34,264 nucleotides of DNA, taken from Psychrobacter coccoides (GTDB taxonomy: Bacteria > Pseudomonadota > Gammaproteobacteria > Pseudomonadales > Moraxellaceae). The notes under the pieces are model-generated. The model saw only the letters and a list, made by a program, of their open reading frames with translations, ran no database searches and was not told the DNA's origin. A program made the translations under genes and the position numbers. This document shows, piece after piece, positions 23,863-33,351 of the stretch; the first letter of the stretch is position 1, and the number at the start of each line of letters is the position of its first letter. Location: contig NZ_JAGBKM010000026.1 of assembly GCF_017498085.1 (NCBI RefSeq), forward strand, positions 1 to 34,264, in the 5' to 3' direction.

Positions 23863-26688
23863 ATGTTATCAAAGATTGTAGGCAGTGTGATTGGCACCAA
23901 AAACGACCGTGAACTCAAGCGTATGCGCCGTGTGGTGAGCAAAATAAATGCCCATGAGGCTGAGGTGCAAGCCCTGTCTGACGAGCAACTGCAACAAAAA
24001 ACCGAAGCGTTTAAATCACGTTTTCAAAAAGGCGAGAGCTTAGATGATCTACTGCCAGAGGCGTTTGCTGTCTGTCGTGAGGCCTCGTTACGGGTCACAG
24101 GCATGCGTCACTATGACGTGCAGCTGATCGGGGGTATCACCCTGCACGAAGGCAAAATCGCCGAGATGAAAACCGGTGAGGGTAAGACCTTGATGGCGAC
24201 CTTGGCCATCTATCTCAACGCCATCAGTGGTAAAGGCGTGCACGTGGTCACGGTCAACGACTATCTGGCCGCCCGTGATGCGGACTTAAACCGTCCGCTG
24301 TTTAGTTTTTTGGGCTTGACGGTTGGCGTCATCTACTCACAGCAGCCACCGCAAGAAAAAGTTGATGCCTATCAAGCGGACATCACTTACGGTACCAACA
24401 ACGAATACGGCTTTGATTACTTGCGTGACAACATGGTGTTTAGCCTGAGCGAAAAAAAACAGCGCCCGCTAAACTTCTGTATCATCGATGAGATTGACTC
24501 CATCTTGATCGATGAAGCACGTACGCCACTGATCATCTCAGGGCAGGCCGAAGACTCATCACGCATGTATGCGCTGATCAACACCATTATCCCCGTACTC
24601 AAACGCTCAGAAGACGAAGAAGCCAATAAAAACAACGAAGACCAAGACTTTTGGATCGATGAAAAAAATCGTCAAATCGAGATTAGCGAAAAAGGCTATG
24701 AGAAGATTGAGCGCTTTTTGGTAAAAGTCGGCGAGCTTGGCGAAAACGAAAGCTTGTATAGTCCCAGCCGTTTGCCGCTGCTTGCGCATGTGCAGGCGGC
24801 CATCCGTGCTCACCATATTTTTGTCAAAAACGTTCACTATATCGTTGACGACGGTGAGGTGGTCATCGTCGATGAAAACACGGGTCGTACCATGCCGGGC
24901 CGCCGTTGGTCTGAAGGGCTACACCAAGCAGTAGAAGCCAAAGAAGGCGTCGAGATTCAAGCAGAGAACCAGACGCTGGCGACCACCACGTTCCAGAACT
25001 TCTTCCGTCTGTATGACAAGCTGTCAGGTATGACGGGTACGGCCGATACCGAGGCGGCAGAGTTTAAGTCCACCTATGATTTAGAAGTGATCGTCATCCC
25101 CACGCACAAGCCGATCGCTCGTATCGACATGGATGATCAGATTTTCTTGACCAAACTAGGTAAGTACAAAGGCATCATCCGTGAGATCAAAGAGATTCAG
25201 GCCAAAGGTGCGCCTGTTCTGGTCGGTACGGCGACCATTGAGGCCAGTGAGGAGCTGTCGTACTTGCTCGATCAAGAAGGCATCAAACACAATGTCCTCA
25301 ACGCCAAGCAGCATGAGCGTGAAGCCGAGATCATCGCCCAAGCAGGTAGCCCAAAAGCCGTCACGATCGCCACCAACATGGCGGGCCGTGGTACCGATAT
25401 CATCTTGGGTGGTAACTGGCAGTCGTTTATCGAAGATATCGACAATGTCAGCCCTGAAGAGATGGCGCGCTTGCGAGAGCAGTGGTTGGTCAAGCACAAT
25501 CAGGTGGTCGAAGCAGGCGGGCTACACATCATCGGCTCTGAGCGTCATGAGTCCCGCCGTATCGACAACCAGCTGCGTGGTCGTGCCGGTCGTCAGGGTG
25601 ACCCTGGTATGTCACGGTTTTTCTTATCCTTAGAAGATGATTTGATGCGTATCTTCGCCGGCGATCGTGTGGTCAATATGATGCGAGCCATGGGCCTCAA
25701 AGAAGACGAAGCCATCGAACACAAGATGGTCTCCAAGTCGATCGAAAATGCACAAGGCAAAGTCGAGAGCCGCGATTTTGATGCGCGTAAAAACCTCCTA
25801 AAGTACGATGATGTCGCTAACGAGCAGCGTAAAGTCATCTACTCTCAGCGTGATGATCTACTCGCTGAGACCGACTTACTAGAAGCCATCGAAGCCATGC
25901 ATCATGACGTCTACAATGCCATGATCAATCAGTTTATCCCGCCAGGCTCTATCGATGATCAATGGAATATCGATGGGCTAGAGGACGAGCTCGAAGACGA
26001 GTTTAAACTCTACATGCCGATCAATGATTGGCTCGATGAAGATCGTCGCCTTGACGAAGAAGGCCTGCGAGCGAAGATTATCGATACTGCGCTTGCGCAT
26101 TATCACAGTCGCCGCGAGCAGATGGGTGCAGAAAACGCCGCCCAACTTGAGCGTCACTTTATGCTGCAAAGTCTCGATAAGCACTGGAAAGAGCACCTCA
26201 CCCAGATGGATCAGCTGCGTAAAGGCATTCATCTGCGTGGCTATGCCCAAAAAAACCCTGAGCAGGAGTATAAGCGCGAGTCATTCGAGCTGTTTCAGAT
26301 GATGCTAGGGGCGATTAAGTCAGAGACAGTGCAGGATCTATCTCGTGTCCATATCCCAACCAAAGAGGAGCTTGAGGCGCTAGAGGCGCAGCAGCGTGCT
26401 GATGCAGAGCGTATGCAGATGCAGTTTGAGCACAATGAAGTCGACAACCTAGCTGGCGAGTCGCAGCCTGCCCCGCGGCCGCAAAACCAACAAGCCCGTG
26501 CCAATGGACAGATGCGAGTCAATCTGAGTGGCGGTGTGGCGGCTGGTGCCGGTATGGCTGCAAGTGCTGATGAAGCCAATGCCGCTGACGCTGAGGCAAA
26601 CCCATATGCAGGTATGAATATCAGTCGTAATGCGCCTTGTCCTTGTGGCTCAGGGCTTAAATACAAACAGTGCCACGGCAAAATCTAG
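23863..26688 (+). CDS. secA: Protein translocase ATPase SecA
   Basis: Motor ATPase of the SecYEG preprotein channel, acting at the cytoplasmic face of the inner membrane; essential. It has 941 residues, close to E. coli SecA (901). Features in order: N-terminal basic helix; Walker [15 protein letters not shown] (about residues 102-115); [16 protein letters not shown]; Walker B/DEAD-like [20 protein letters not shown]; preprotein cross-linking domain; second nucleotide-binding fold with [17 protein letters not shown] and [13 protein letters not shown]; scaffold and wing domains; an Ala/Gln-rich linker; and the C-terminal zinc-binding, SecB-interacting tail [18 protein letters not shown]. The gene stands alone on the plus strand, with the diverging mutS upstream. 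A hairpin terminator is at 26889. No SecM-like regulator is visible. Very secure. Confidence 0.98.
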   Translation: MLSKIVGSVIGTKNDRELKRMRRVVSKINAHEAEVQALSDEQLQQKTEAFKSRFQKGESLDDLLPEAFAVCREASLRVTGMRHYDVQLIGGITLHEGKIAEMKTGEGKTLMATLAIYLNAISGKGVHVVTVNDYLAARDADLNRPLFSFLGLTVGVIYSQQPPQEKVDAYQADITYGTNNEYGFDYLRDNMVFSLSEKKQRPLNFCIIDEIDSILIDEARTPLIISGQAEDSSRMYALINTIIPVLKRSEDEEANKNNEDQDFWIDEKNRQIEISEKGYEKIERFLVKVGELGENESLYSPSRLPLLAHVQAAIRAHHIFVKNVHYIVDDGEVVIVDENTGRTMPGRRWSEGLHQAVEAKEGVEIQAENQTLATTTFQNFFRLYDKLSGMTGTADTEAAEFKSTYDLEVIVIPTHKPIARIDMDDQIFLTKLGKYKGIIREIKEIQAKGAPVLVGTATIEASEELSYLLDQEGIKHNVLNAKQHEREAEIIAQAGSPKAVTIATNMAGRGTDIILGGNWQSFIEDIDNVSPEEMARLREQWLVKHNQVVEAGGLHIIGSERHESRRIDNQLRGRAGRQGDPGMSRFFLSLEDDLMRIFAGDRVVNMMRAMGLKEDEAIEHKMVSKSIENAQGKVESRDFDARKNLLKYDDVANEQRKVIYSQRDDLLAETDLLEAIEAMHHDVYNAMINQFIPPGSIDDQWNIDGLEDELEDEFKLYMPINDWLDEDRRLDEEGLRAKIIDTALAHYHSRREQMGAENAAQLERHFMLQSLDKHWKEHLTQMDQLRKGIHLRGYAQKNPEQEYKRESFELFQMMLGAIKSETVQDLSRVHIPTKEELEALEAQQRADAERMQMQFEHNEVDNLAGESQPAPRPQNQQARANGQMRVNLSGGVAAGAGMAASADEANAADAEANPYAGMNISRNAPCPCGSGLKYKQCHGKI

Positions 26689-26888
26689 TTCAGTGCATAT
26701 AGTCAGCTGAATGTAAAACTGCTATGGATTTAAACGCGCTACTGGTATAGATTTTACTTGCGTGCTGCTCTCCCTAGAGGCTGCGCAACCTATATTTTGA
26801 ACAGAAAGCATCCCAGTAGCGCTATGATATTTTTAGAGTGTATCGACTATATGTGGCTTCATTGCTTAACGATAGCATGAATGATAAG

Positions 26889-26924
26889 TACCCATAATGG
26901 CTCGCTATTGTGGGTATTTTTTTT
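26889..26924 (+). terminator. Terminator downstream of secA
   Basis: TACCCATAAT (26889-26898) pairs with ATTGTGGGTA (26907-26916) through one G-U pair, with an 8-nt loop, and is followed by eight T. It is 200 bases past the secA stop. The intervening 26689-26888 has no gene but carries ATATAGTCAG, also seen at 1524. Confidence 0.8.
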
Positions 26925-26999
26925 GAAATTACAAAATCAGCATAGGCGTATCTATAGGTACAGGCTATAGTATTTAACCTATCTATTTAGGAGATGACG

Positions 27000-27317
27000 A
27001 TGAGGCTCGTACCAGTAAAACAAGCACGATTTTATGTAGTGATGACAGGTTTGTTGGCTGCTGTCATGAGCGTCAGCGCTTGTCAGAAGCAAGAAACAGA
27101 AGCAGATATAGACGACAGCGTCAATGTAGAAGAGTCGGTACCGATGTCGGCGGAGCCTGCAGAGCCCAGCGACCTAGTAGTGGATGACGGTATGCTTGAC
27201 GACCCAGCCACTATTGATGCGATAGCAGATGATCAGGTAGATGAAATAGAGCCTGACACAGGCGATGAGATAGCGATAGAGGCTGATACGGATCCAGAAG
27301 TCGAAGCAGCACAGTGA
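27000..27317 (+). CDS. Small acidic lipoprotein of unknown function
   Basis: I do not recognise this gene. It encodes 105 residues: a positively charged start (MRLVPVKQARF), a hydrophobic segment, and a lipobox-like SVSAC near residue 28, so it is probably a lipoprotein. The mature part is about 77 residues, extremely rich in Asp and Glu, with no Lys or Arg after the first few residues, and looks disordered. The start is taken as ATG 27000 because AGGAG (26989-26993) is correctly spaced for it; the ATG at 26994 touches the ribosome site. It stands alone, after the secA terminator and facing the convergent DUF2382 gene. An acidic, cation-binding or spacer role at the cell surface is imaginable but not shown. 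Confidence 0.7.
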   Translation: MRLVPVKQARFYVVMTGLLAAVMSVSACQKQETEADIDDSVNVEESVPMSAEPAEPSDLVVDDGMLDDPATIDAIADDQVDEIEPDTGDEIAIEADTDPEVEAAQ

Positions 27318-27390
27318 GCTAGCGCAGTACGCTCTTGGGTATACGGACTCGGAGACCACTTGCCGCTAACAGCACTGTGTTTGGCAGGAA

Positions 27391-28059
27391 TTATTTGTGA
27401 TGTACTCGTCCTGTCTCATGGGCCAAAAACCCTTCTTCTTCGACATCCAGCTCTTCATGTTTGAGCTCAACTTGAATACGATCAGTATGCGTATGGGTGG
27501 TTTTGCTCACTTTGACTTCCTGAATGGCATAAGTATCTTTGGTAACGGTAGCCACTTGTCGTGATAGCACGATCTCGACGGGCTCATCACCGATCTCCAC
27601 TTGCTTATCATTGATGGTAACGACCGCTTTGCTATCAAGCGCTGGCTCGACATGTCGCAGTATGTCCTTTTCGTCATACTTACCCGTGAGTAGGTCTTGG
27701 CTTTCGGCATCATGGTAGGCAGTACGAACGGTAATATACTCCTCTATCAGTTCGATAGGAACCTCAATGGTCTTACTGCGTGTGTGCTTGCTGATGGTGA
27801 CCTTGCCAACATCCAAGCGCTCTTTATTGACCACGGGGCGTTCTTCTAATAACTCGATATGGTGCGTGTCGCCAGCTTCGTCGGCAGGGATATCTGCAGT
27901 GGGTTTTAGCCGTGTGTCGTCGAGGGTGTCATCAGCTGTTTGGGCCATGCTATCCGATGTTGATAGCTTGTCCGGTGTTGGCAGTTTGTTCTCAGCGGTA
28001 TGATTCTCTATCTTTGCTTTGGTGTCGGCGGTATTTTTTTTATCGTGTCCATTATTCAT
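27391..28059 (-). CDS. DUF2382 (YsnF/AvaK-type) domain protein
   Basis: A 222-residue soluble protein with a DUF2382 domain, the family that includes B. subtilis YsnF and is often stress-linked. The N-terminal third (to about residue 65) is hydrophilic and looks disordered. The domain starts at HIELLEERPVVNKERLDVGKV, the family's hallmark (LxEExxxVxK), followed by paired beta-rich segments with EVPIELIEEYITV and VATVTKDTYAIQEVKVSKTT, ending in HEELDVEEE. There is no signal peptide. The third ATG, at 28059, is preferred because ATAAGG (28069-28074) would be too close to the first two. The gene follows the PRC-barrel DUF2382 protein on the same strand after a terminator, so it is a tandem paralogue. 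Biochemical function is unknown. Confidence 0.8.
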   Translation of the reverse strand: MNNGHDKKNTADTKAKIENHTAENKLPTPDKLSTSDSMAQTADDTLDDTRLKPTADIPADEAGDTHHIELLEERPVVNKERLDVGKVTISKHTRSKTIEVPIELIEEYITVRTAYHDAESQDLLTGKYDEKDILRHVEPALDSKAVVTINDKQVEIGDEPVEIVLSRQVATVTKDTYAIQEVKVSKTTHTHTDRIQVELKHEELDVEEEGFLAHETGRVHHK

Positions 28060-28125
28060 AATCATCATCCTTATGGTTCAAAAGTGCTGTGAAGAAGGGC
28101 CTTTAAAAATTGTGTGTAAGCAGCA

Positions 28126-28150
28126 AAAAGGCCAGAGATTGACCCTGACC
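28126..28150 (-). terminator. Terminator after the PRC-barrel gene
   Basis: On the minus strand GGTCAGGG pairs with CTCTGGCC (two G-U pairs) across a short loop, then a run of five T (complement of 28126-28130). A smaller hairpin (ACTGAGT/ACTCAGT) sits closer to the stop codon, near 28157-28178. This separates the two DUF2382 genes. Confidence 0.6.
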
Positions 28151-28198
28151 TTGATTGACTGAGTCTAATCACTCAGTGGTAATAAAGCGACTTTGCAA

Positions 28199-29047
28199 TC
28201 ACATGCCACGAGCACGGCGTACATCGTCTGCTGTGATATCATCACGGTCTACCAGATTGCCTTCACGGTCTACGACGTTGCCATCACGGTCGACATCGAG
28301 CTCTTCACGCTGAATGGTCTCGACGATAGTCTCAGTATGGCGCTCAGTGGTCTTGCCGACATGGACTTCTTCTGTGACATAGGTCTCTTTGCCGACACGG
28401 GCACGCTCAGCTTCTAGCTCTACTTCGACAGCATCGTTTGCTGTGACATCACCGATGCGTTTGTCCGTTGGGCGATCGACATTGGTGCGCTCGATATGCG
28501 CATGCTCTTCTTCGAGCTCCACATCGACATTGCGGTCTTCAGTCACTACATGCTTGCCGACTTTGACTAGACCTGCGACGATACGGTCTTTGTTTACGGT
28601 CAGACGTTCTTCTAGTAGCTCTAGAGTATTTGGGGCCTCATAGGCACTGTCTGCGATGTCCATACGCTCTTCAGTCGGTACGGTATCGGCCACAAAAGCT
28701 TGACGGTCTCTTTCGTGCTGCTCTTTATAGCTGTACTGATAGTCGTGGTCATACTCTTCCATGGCTTCAACTTGCGACTTGGTCAAGCTATCGAAGAACA
28801 CATCATCTCCTACGATACGAGCCAGACCTGCTGGGACCAGTACTTCCTTTGAGCTAAACCAACCGCCGGCATCGACGATTAAGTAGCGAATACGACCCGT
28901 GGTATCTTCTACTAGAGCGCCTTCGATTTCACCGATTTTTTCTTCATTGACGCCATAGGCTTTTTTGCCTGTTGGATCATAGTAATCATCACCGATCAGA
29001 TCTTTATGTGTGGCTTGAATGTCTTTTAAGCGAATTAACTGACTCAT
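28199..29047 (-). CDS. PRC-barrel and DUF2382 domain protein
   Basis: A 282-residue soluble protein with two domains. Residues 1 to about 85 form a PRC-barrel (SQLIRLKDIQ..., KKAYGVNEEKIGEIEGALV, RIRYLIVDAGGWF), a small beta-barrel found in ribosome-maturation and photosynthetic proteins. After a charged Tyr/His-rich linker (YDHDYQYSYKEQHERDR), the second half is DUF2382, with LELLEERLTVNKDRIVAG, DVELEEEHAHIERTNVDRP and VTEEVHVGKTTERHTETI. It ends in an Asp/Arg-rich tail with repeated VDRDGN/VDREGN units. ATG 29047 is chosen because AAAAGGA lies nine bases before it; the open frame extends upstream to 29131. The architecture is typical of general stress proteins in Moraxellaceae and Deinococcus, but the function is unknown. 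Confidence 0.87.
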   Translation of the reverse strand: MSQLIRLKDIQATHKDLIGDDYYDPTGKKAYGVNEEKIGEIEGALVEDTTGRIRYLIVDAGGWFSSKEVLVPAGLARIVGDDVFFDSLTKSQVEAMEEYDHDYQYSYKEQHERDRQAFVADTVPTEERMDIADSAYEAPNTLELLEERLTVNKDRIVAGLVKVGKHVVTEDRNVDVELEEEHAHIERTNVDRPTDKRIGDVTANDAVEVELEAERARVGKETYVTEEVHVGKTTERHTETIVETIQREELDVDRDGNVVDREGNLVDRDDITADDVRRARGM

Positions 29048-29365
29048 TGATGTCATTCCTTTTCTATTATTAAGTAAATTTTTATGAGATAAAGCGATAA
29101 TGCTAAAAAAAATGTTGTTAAATAGAGCCAACTACTAAACATAGCTGACCGTATTAATTGTTGTTATGTTGATTGTTTTTAGCTGCTTTCCCAACAACAC
29201 AGGATCATAGTAACATCGAGGTTTTTGAAGAAATATATGAGAGAAGTAGTAATGTGTGCTGCTGAGGTAAAAGCGTGTAATCGCCTGTAAGTAGTACAAC
29301 ATCGTCATGGTATAAGTTAACGCTTTTTTACATGGCTGCTAGATTTAGGACTGTTTGTAATCCTA
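29048..29365. other. Intergenic region upstream of the PRC-barrel gene
   Basis: No gene is evident. The minus-strand promoter of the PRC-barrel gene must lie here; the sequence is AT-rich, but no single promoter stands out. A 7-bp dyad TTTAGGA/TCCTAAA (29344-29367) abuts the thiolase terminator. Confidence 0.3.
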
Positions 29366-29401
29366 AACAAAAAAACCGCACTGTACGCTGACAGTGCGGT
29401 T
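29366..29401 (-). terminator. Terminator after the thiolase gene
   Basis: On the minus strand a perfect 11-bp GC-rich stem (29391-29401 with 29374-29384) and a 6-nt loop are followed by a T-run (complement of the A-tract at 29369-29375). It is 80 bases beyond the thiolase stop. Confidence 0.88.
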
Positions 29402-29481
29402 ATTGGAATATTAAGATAGGGTTGTAACTGTATCAGGCTTTGATTGCGTAGGGTTTTGACAACCTAATGCAGTGCGCCGAT

Positions 29482-30663
29482 TTAGTCCATTTCGATAGCG
29501 ACAGCAACAGACTCACCGCCACCGATACATAGAGTAGCCACCCCTTTTTTGCCACCAGTGCGCTTTAGTGAATTGATAAGCGTGACTAGGATACGAGCGC
29601 CAGAGCAGCCAACAGGGTGGCCCAATGCACAAGCGCCGCCTTCGATGTTGACCTTGTCGTGATCGATGTTTAGCTCATCCATCGCTATCATAGTGACCAT
29701 GGCAAAGGCTTCGTTGATTTCCCATAGATCGACATCTTCAACTGACCAGCCTGCTTTAGGGAGTAAGTTTTTGATCGCATCGATATTGGCGATAGTAAAC
29801 TCACTGGGATGACGTGAGTGTGAGGCAGTAGCTACGATACGTGCTTGAAAGTCTAGTCCTTCAGCCTTGGCTTGCGACTCTTTCATCAGCACCACAGCAG
29901 CAGCACCATCTGATATTGAGCTGGCGTTGGCAGCGGTAATGGTACCGTCTTTTGCAAAAGCAGGACGCAGCGTAGGGATACGCTCAGCATTGGCTAGGCC
30001 GGGCTCTTCATCTGTATCGACGGTCTGCTCGCCTTTACGGGTCTTAAAGGTAACCGGCTCAATCTCATCTTTGAAGTGACCGTCTTTGATCGCTGTCAGT
30101 GCACGATTGAGCGACTCAATGGCAAACTCATCCATCTGCTCACGAGTATAGCCTTTTTTGTCAGCCATCTCTTGTGCAAATGCGCCCATCAAACGACCTG
30201 TTTCGGCATCCTCTAGACCATCTAAAAACATATGATCTTTGACTTCTTTATGGCCCATACGGTAGCCACTACGAGCACCTGACATGATATAAGGCGCATT
30301 AGTCATCGACTCAAGGCCACCGGCGACGGCGATATCGATGCTACCTGCTTTGATGGCGTCATGAGCTTGCATGACAGACTTTAGACCAGAGCCGCACAGT
30401 TTATTGATGGTAATAGCACCGGTCGCATCAGGAAGACCAGCTTTACGCATCGCTTGGCGAGCAGGGCCCTGACCTAGACCAGCTGATAGTATGCAGCCCA
30501 TAATGACTTCATCAACATTCTCTGCGCTGATACCTGCACGCTCTACAGCTGCTTTAATAGCCGTAGCACCTAGATCAGTAGCGCTAACGTCTTTTAGTGC
30601 GCCTTGGAAGGCAGCCATTGGTGTGCGAGCACCATTAACAATTACAATTGCATCATTTGACAT
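29482..30663 (-). CDS. Acetyl-CoA C-acetyltransferase (thiolase)
   Basis: Thiolase II, condensing two acetyl-CoA into acetoacetyl-CoA or the reverse, used in short-chain fatty acid, ketone or polyhydroxybutyrate metabolism in the cytoplasm. The protein has 393 residues, the normal size. The nucleophile Cys90 is in NKLCGSGLKSVMQA. GGLESMTNAPY and the NEAFA motif are present, with His349 in GHPVGCSGARI and Cys379 in CIGGGESVAVAIE as catalytic partners. The ATG at 30663 is chosen for AAGGAA placed six bases before it and the standard N-terminus NDAIVIVNGARTP; the frame is open to 30702. It is downstream of hom on the same strand but separated by 184 bases, and has its own terminator. Substrate preference (AtoB versus PhaA) cannot be told; no phaB or phaC is nearby. 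Confidence 0.94.
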   Translation of the reverse strand: MSNDAIVIVNGARTPMAAFQGALKDVSATDLGATAIKAAVERAGISAENVDEVIMGCILSAGLGQGPARQAMRKAGLPDATGAITINKLCGSGLKSVMQAHDAIKAGSIDIAVAGGLESMTNAPYIMSGARSGYRMGHKEVKDHMFLDGLEDAETGRLMGAFAQEMADKKGYTREQMDEFAIESLNRALTAIKDGHFKDEIEPVTFKTRKGEQTVDTDEEPGLANAERIPTLRPAFAKDGTITAANASSISDGAAAVVLMKESQAKAEGLDFQARIVATASHSRHPSEFTIANIDAIKNLLPKAGWSVEDVDLWEINEAFAMVTMIAMDELNIDHDKVNIEGGACALGHPVGCSGARILVTLINSLKRTGGKKGVATLCIGGGESVAVAIEMD

Positions 30664-30847
30664 CGGTATTTCCTTGTTGCGTAGTTCTAAAAATCTCAGC
30701 AATCAGTCGGTTTTTTTAACCTCATATGATGCCAAGTGTTATGGGTAAGTATCATAAATACGATTCGGCAGTATCATGGAATAGTCTGATTATAATGCGC
30801 ACCTAAATATCGAAATTCAAGAGCGCTGATTTAAATTTTGTTATAAA

Positions 30848-32182
30848 TTAGTCCAGCTCATCTAAGCGAATACGCACCACTTTATCAGTGACAGCGTCAA
30901 GTTGCTCTATCTTTTCGATAGCAAGATTCATCTGATTTTCGACCACAGGTAAGGTTAAAATAATCACCGGCACTTGTCCAAGGTCGTGCGCAGGCTTTTG
31001 TAAGATAGCATCGATATTGATACCGGCATCGCTTAAGATACGGGTGATATCAGCGAGTACGCCAGGATTGTCATAAGCATGGACACGCAAGTAATAGCCC
31101 GTGGTCATTTGTTCGGCACGCAGGATGGGGCTATCAGACAGCTGCTCTGGCATAAAGGCCAAATGCGGTACATGATGGCTGTTATTGCCCTCAGCGTCAT
31201 CACTGCCTAAGATTCGCACCAAGTCCATCACGTCGGCCATCACAGCTGAAGCCGTGGCACCGGCACCAGCGCCATCCCCGCAATACAGGGTCTGCCCAAG
31301 CGGGTGTGAATTGACCAACACGGCGTTTTTTACGCCATTGACATTAGCCAGTAACGCATCTTGTGGAATCAAGGTCGGGTGCACACGCAGCTCGATACCA
31401 GAGCTGTCTGAGTCAGCGCTGTCACGGCGTACAGCAAAGCCTAAGTGCTTGATACGGTAGCCCAGCTCTTCAGCATAGTTGACATCTTGCAAGGTAATGC
31501 CAGTGATGCCTTCGCAGTAGACTTTATCAAACTGCAGCGGCATACCAAAGGCGATGGACGCTAGGATAGCAAGCTTGTGCGCTGCATCGATACCTTCGAC
31601 ATCAAAGGTCGGATCTGCCTCGGCATAGCCAAGCGCTTGGGCTTCGGCCAGTACATCTGCAAATGGACGGCCTTTATCACGCATCTCACTCATAATAAAG
31701 TTGCCTGTACCATTGATGATACCGGCGAGCCATTCTACCTTGTTGGCAGCCAAAGCTTCACGCATGACTTTGATGATCGGAATACCGCCTGCGACAGCCG
31801 CTTCATAGGCCACATGGACCTGATGTGCTTCTGCCAAGGCAAATAACTCATTGCCATGTTCGGCCAGTAGGGCTTTATTGGCAGTGACCACATGCTTGCC
31901 GTTTTTTATCGCCTGCATGATGAGGTCTTTGGCAAAAGTCGTGCCGCCAATAAGTTCGATGACAATATCGACATTATCACTACTGGCAATCGCCATCAAA
32001 TCATCAGATTGGACAATACTGGCGTCAATATCATCACGCTGTCTGCGTGTTCCTACTTCGGTAATAATGATATCGCGTCCACTACGACGTTTGAGCTCGT
32101 CTAAGTTGTCATTGATTAGATTGATCACGCCAGTACCGACAGTACCTGGGCCAAGTATCGCTAGTTTGATGGGTTTACTCAC
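30848..32182 (-). CDS. hom: Homoserine dehydrogenase
   Basis: Reduces aspartate semialdehyde to homoserine with NAD(P)H, the branch point to threonine and methionine. It has 444 residues. The N-terminal Rossmann fold has LAILGPGTVGTGVI (residues 8-20), where most homologues have GLGTVG. Catalytic-region residues include Lys103 in TANKALLAEHG, the conserved AAVAGGIPII and GIINGTGNFI, and the dimerisation segment with YAEADPTFDVEGIDAAHKL. A C-terminal ACT domain (about residues 358-440, YYLRVHAYDNPGVLADI) implies feedback control, as in the monofunctional enzymes. It starts at a GTG (32180-32182) with GAGGA six bases upstream. The upstream neighbour is dsbC, an order also found in Pseudomonas (dsbC-hom-thrC), but thrC does not follow here. 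A 7-bp AGCGCTT/AAGCGCT dyad (32221-32251) lies in the gap upstream of its start. Very secure. Confidence 0.97.
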   Translation of the reverse strand: MSKPIKLAILGPGTVGTGVINLINDNLDELKRRSGRDIIITEVGTRRQRDDIDASIVQSDDLMAIASSDNVDIVIELIGGTTFAKDLIMQAIKNGKHVVTANKALLAEHGNELFALAEAHQVHVAYEAAVAGGIPIIKVMREALAANKVEWLAGIINGTGNFIMSEMRDKGRPFADVLAEAQALGYAEADPTFDVEGIDAAHKLAILASIAFGMPLQFDKVYCEGITGITLQDVNYAEELGYRIKHLGFAVRRDSADSDSSGIELRVHPTLIPQDALLANVNGVKNAVLVNSHPLGQTLYCGDGAGAGATASAVMADVMDLVRILGSDDAEGNNSHHVPHLAFMPEQLSDSPILRAEQMTTGYYLRVHAYDNPGVLADITRILSDAGINIDAILQKPAHDLGQVPVIILTLPVVENQMNLAIEKIEQLDAVTDKVVRIRLDELD

Positions 32183-32324
32183 AGTATCCTCAGGAGGTCA
32201 AATAGGTGAAAAAATAAAACAGCGCTTTATCCTATCATACTGACAAGCGCTAGTGGCGTCTACATACGCTACGATTGCGTTTAATGTTTTTTTATCTGCA
32301 TAAAAATATCATACAGTATTAAGA

Positions 32325-33197
32325 TCAGTTGATGCCTACCGCTTGTGCCAATTGTGCTGCAGGGAGATAGCCGCCGACCTGCTCGCCTGATTCAGTAAAG
32401 ATAGCGGGCGTACCACGCACGCCTAAGCTGGCCCCTAAGGCCATATGCTTTGCTACCGGACTCTCACAAGCGGGCGCTTGTACATTGGCGCCCATCTTCG
32501 CTTGATCCATAGCAGCCATACGATCTTCGCTACACCAGATGGCTTCCATCTTGGGAATAGACTGCTGGTTGCGAGGCCATGCCAAGTAGCGTACTTCGAT
32601 GCCATGGGCGTTGATATCGCTCATTTCTTCGTGGAGTTTGGTACAGTAAGGACAGTCAGCATCGGTAAACGAATACACGACCGCTTTGGTTTCGCCTGTG
32701 GCTGGATAGGTAATCAGCTCACTTTCATCAACGTTTTTTAGCGCTTCTTGAGCAGTACGTGCGACTAAAGGGCTACTGATATCAACGGGCACGCCATCAC
32801 CCACACTGATGATCTGACCTTGAATGATATGCTTGCCTGCTTGATCGGTAAAAAAAGACGGCAATCCTTCTGCACTGACCCAATAGATGCCTTCCATGTC
32901 TGTTGGCACTGCTGAGGTAATGGTCTCTTCGATACCAGAAGCCTGTAAGTTGTCTTGTAGTGACTTGACCACTGCCGCATCACTGTCTGCTGAGACAGTT
33001 GCTGCCGGGTTACTGTTAGCTTGGGTACTCGTGGTCACGCTAGCGTCAGTATTATTAGCATCATTATCAGTGCTGTCATTGGCGTTTGAGCATCCTGCCA
33101 TGCCAAATACCACTACAGCCGCCATGATAGAGTGAGAGAGTCTGTGACGGCGAAGTGAGGTATGAGAGGTGTTCATAGGAGAGGATAAAAAAGACAT
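32325..33197 (-). CDS. dsbC: DsbC-like thiol:disulfide isomerase, predicted lipoprotein
   Basis: Periplasmic disulfide-bond isomerase kept reduced by DsbD. The 290-residue protein has an N-terminal signal segment (about residues 20-35) ending in GMAGCSN, a lipobox-like site at Cys36, then a Ser/Thr/Asn/Asp-rich spacer to about residue 72. A DsbC dimerisation domain follows (SGIEETITSAVPT, GIYWVSAEGLPSFFTD, IIQGQIISVGDGVPVDI), and then a thioredoxin fold with CPYC (Cys182-Cys185) in YSFTDADCPYCTKLHEEM and the cis-Pro loop RGTPAIF. Two more cysteines (AIWCSE, APACES) match the structural disulfide of DsbC. The start at 33197 is chosen for TAGGAAA about seven bases upstream; the frame is open to 33248. 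E. coli DsbC is soluble, so the anchor is a difference. It lies upstream of hom on the same strand. Secure as DsbC/DsbG family. Confidence 0.9.
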   Translation of the reverse strand: MSFLSSPMNTSHTSLRRHRLSHSIMAAVVVFGMAGCSNANDSTDNDANNTDASVTTSTQANSNPAATVSADSDAAVVKSLQDNLQASGIEETITSAVPTDMEGIYWVSAEGLPSFFTDQAGKHIIQGQIISVGDGVPVDISSPLVARTAQEALKNVDESELITYPATGETKAVVYSFTDADCPYCTKLHEEMSDINAHGIEVRYLAWPRNQQSIPKMEAIWCSEDRMAAMDQAKMGANVQAPACESPVAKHMALGASLGVRGTPAIFTESGEQVGGYLPAAQLAQAVGIN

Positions 33198-33316
33198 ATG
33201 ATGTTTCCTATAGGCACGTGTGCCTAAATATGATTTGGAGATAAGCAAAAGTAGAGCGTGAGTAATCTATAATGGATAGTGCCTTACATAACCCGCTATC
33301 CTAACATATTTGTTTG

Positions 33317-33350
33317 ACTTCCTCCCCGACCTAAAGGAACGGGGATTCCT
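33317..33350 (-). mobile_element. Right-end hairpin of the TnpB element (IS200/IS605 superfamily)
   Basis: CCCCG (33324-33328) pairs with CGGGG (33340-33344) around an 11-nt loop with a small internal dyad. On the minus strand it reads GGAATCCCCG ... CGGGGAGGAAGTCAA, the typical right end of IS605-type and stand-alone tnpB elements. The region from the end of tnpB to this hairpin is where the omega (re) RNA scaffold of TnpB is normally encoded. The element edge is probably near 33313-33317. Confidence 0.75.
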
Positions 33351-33351
33351 A

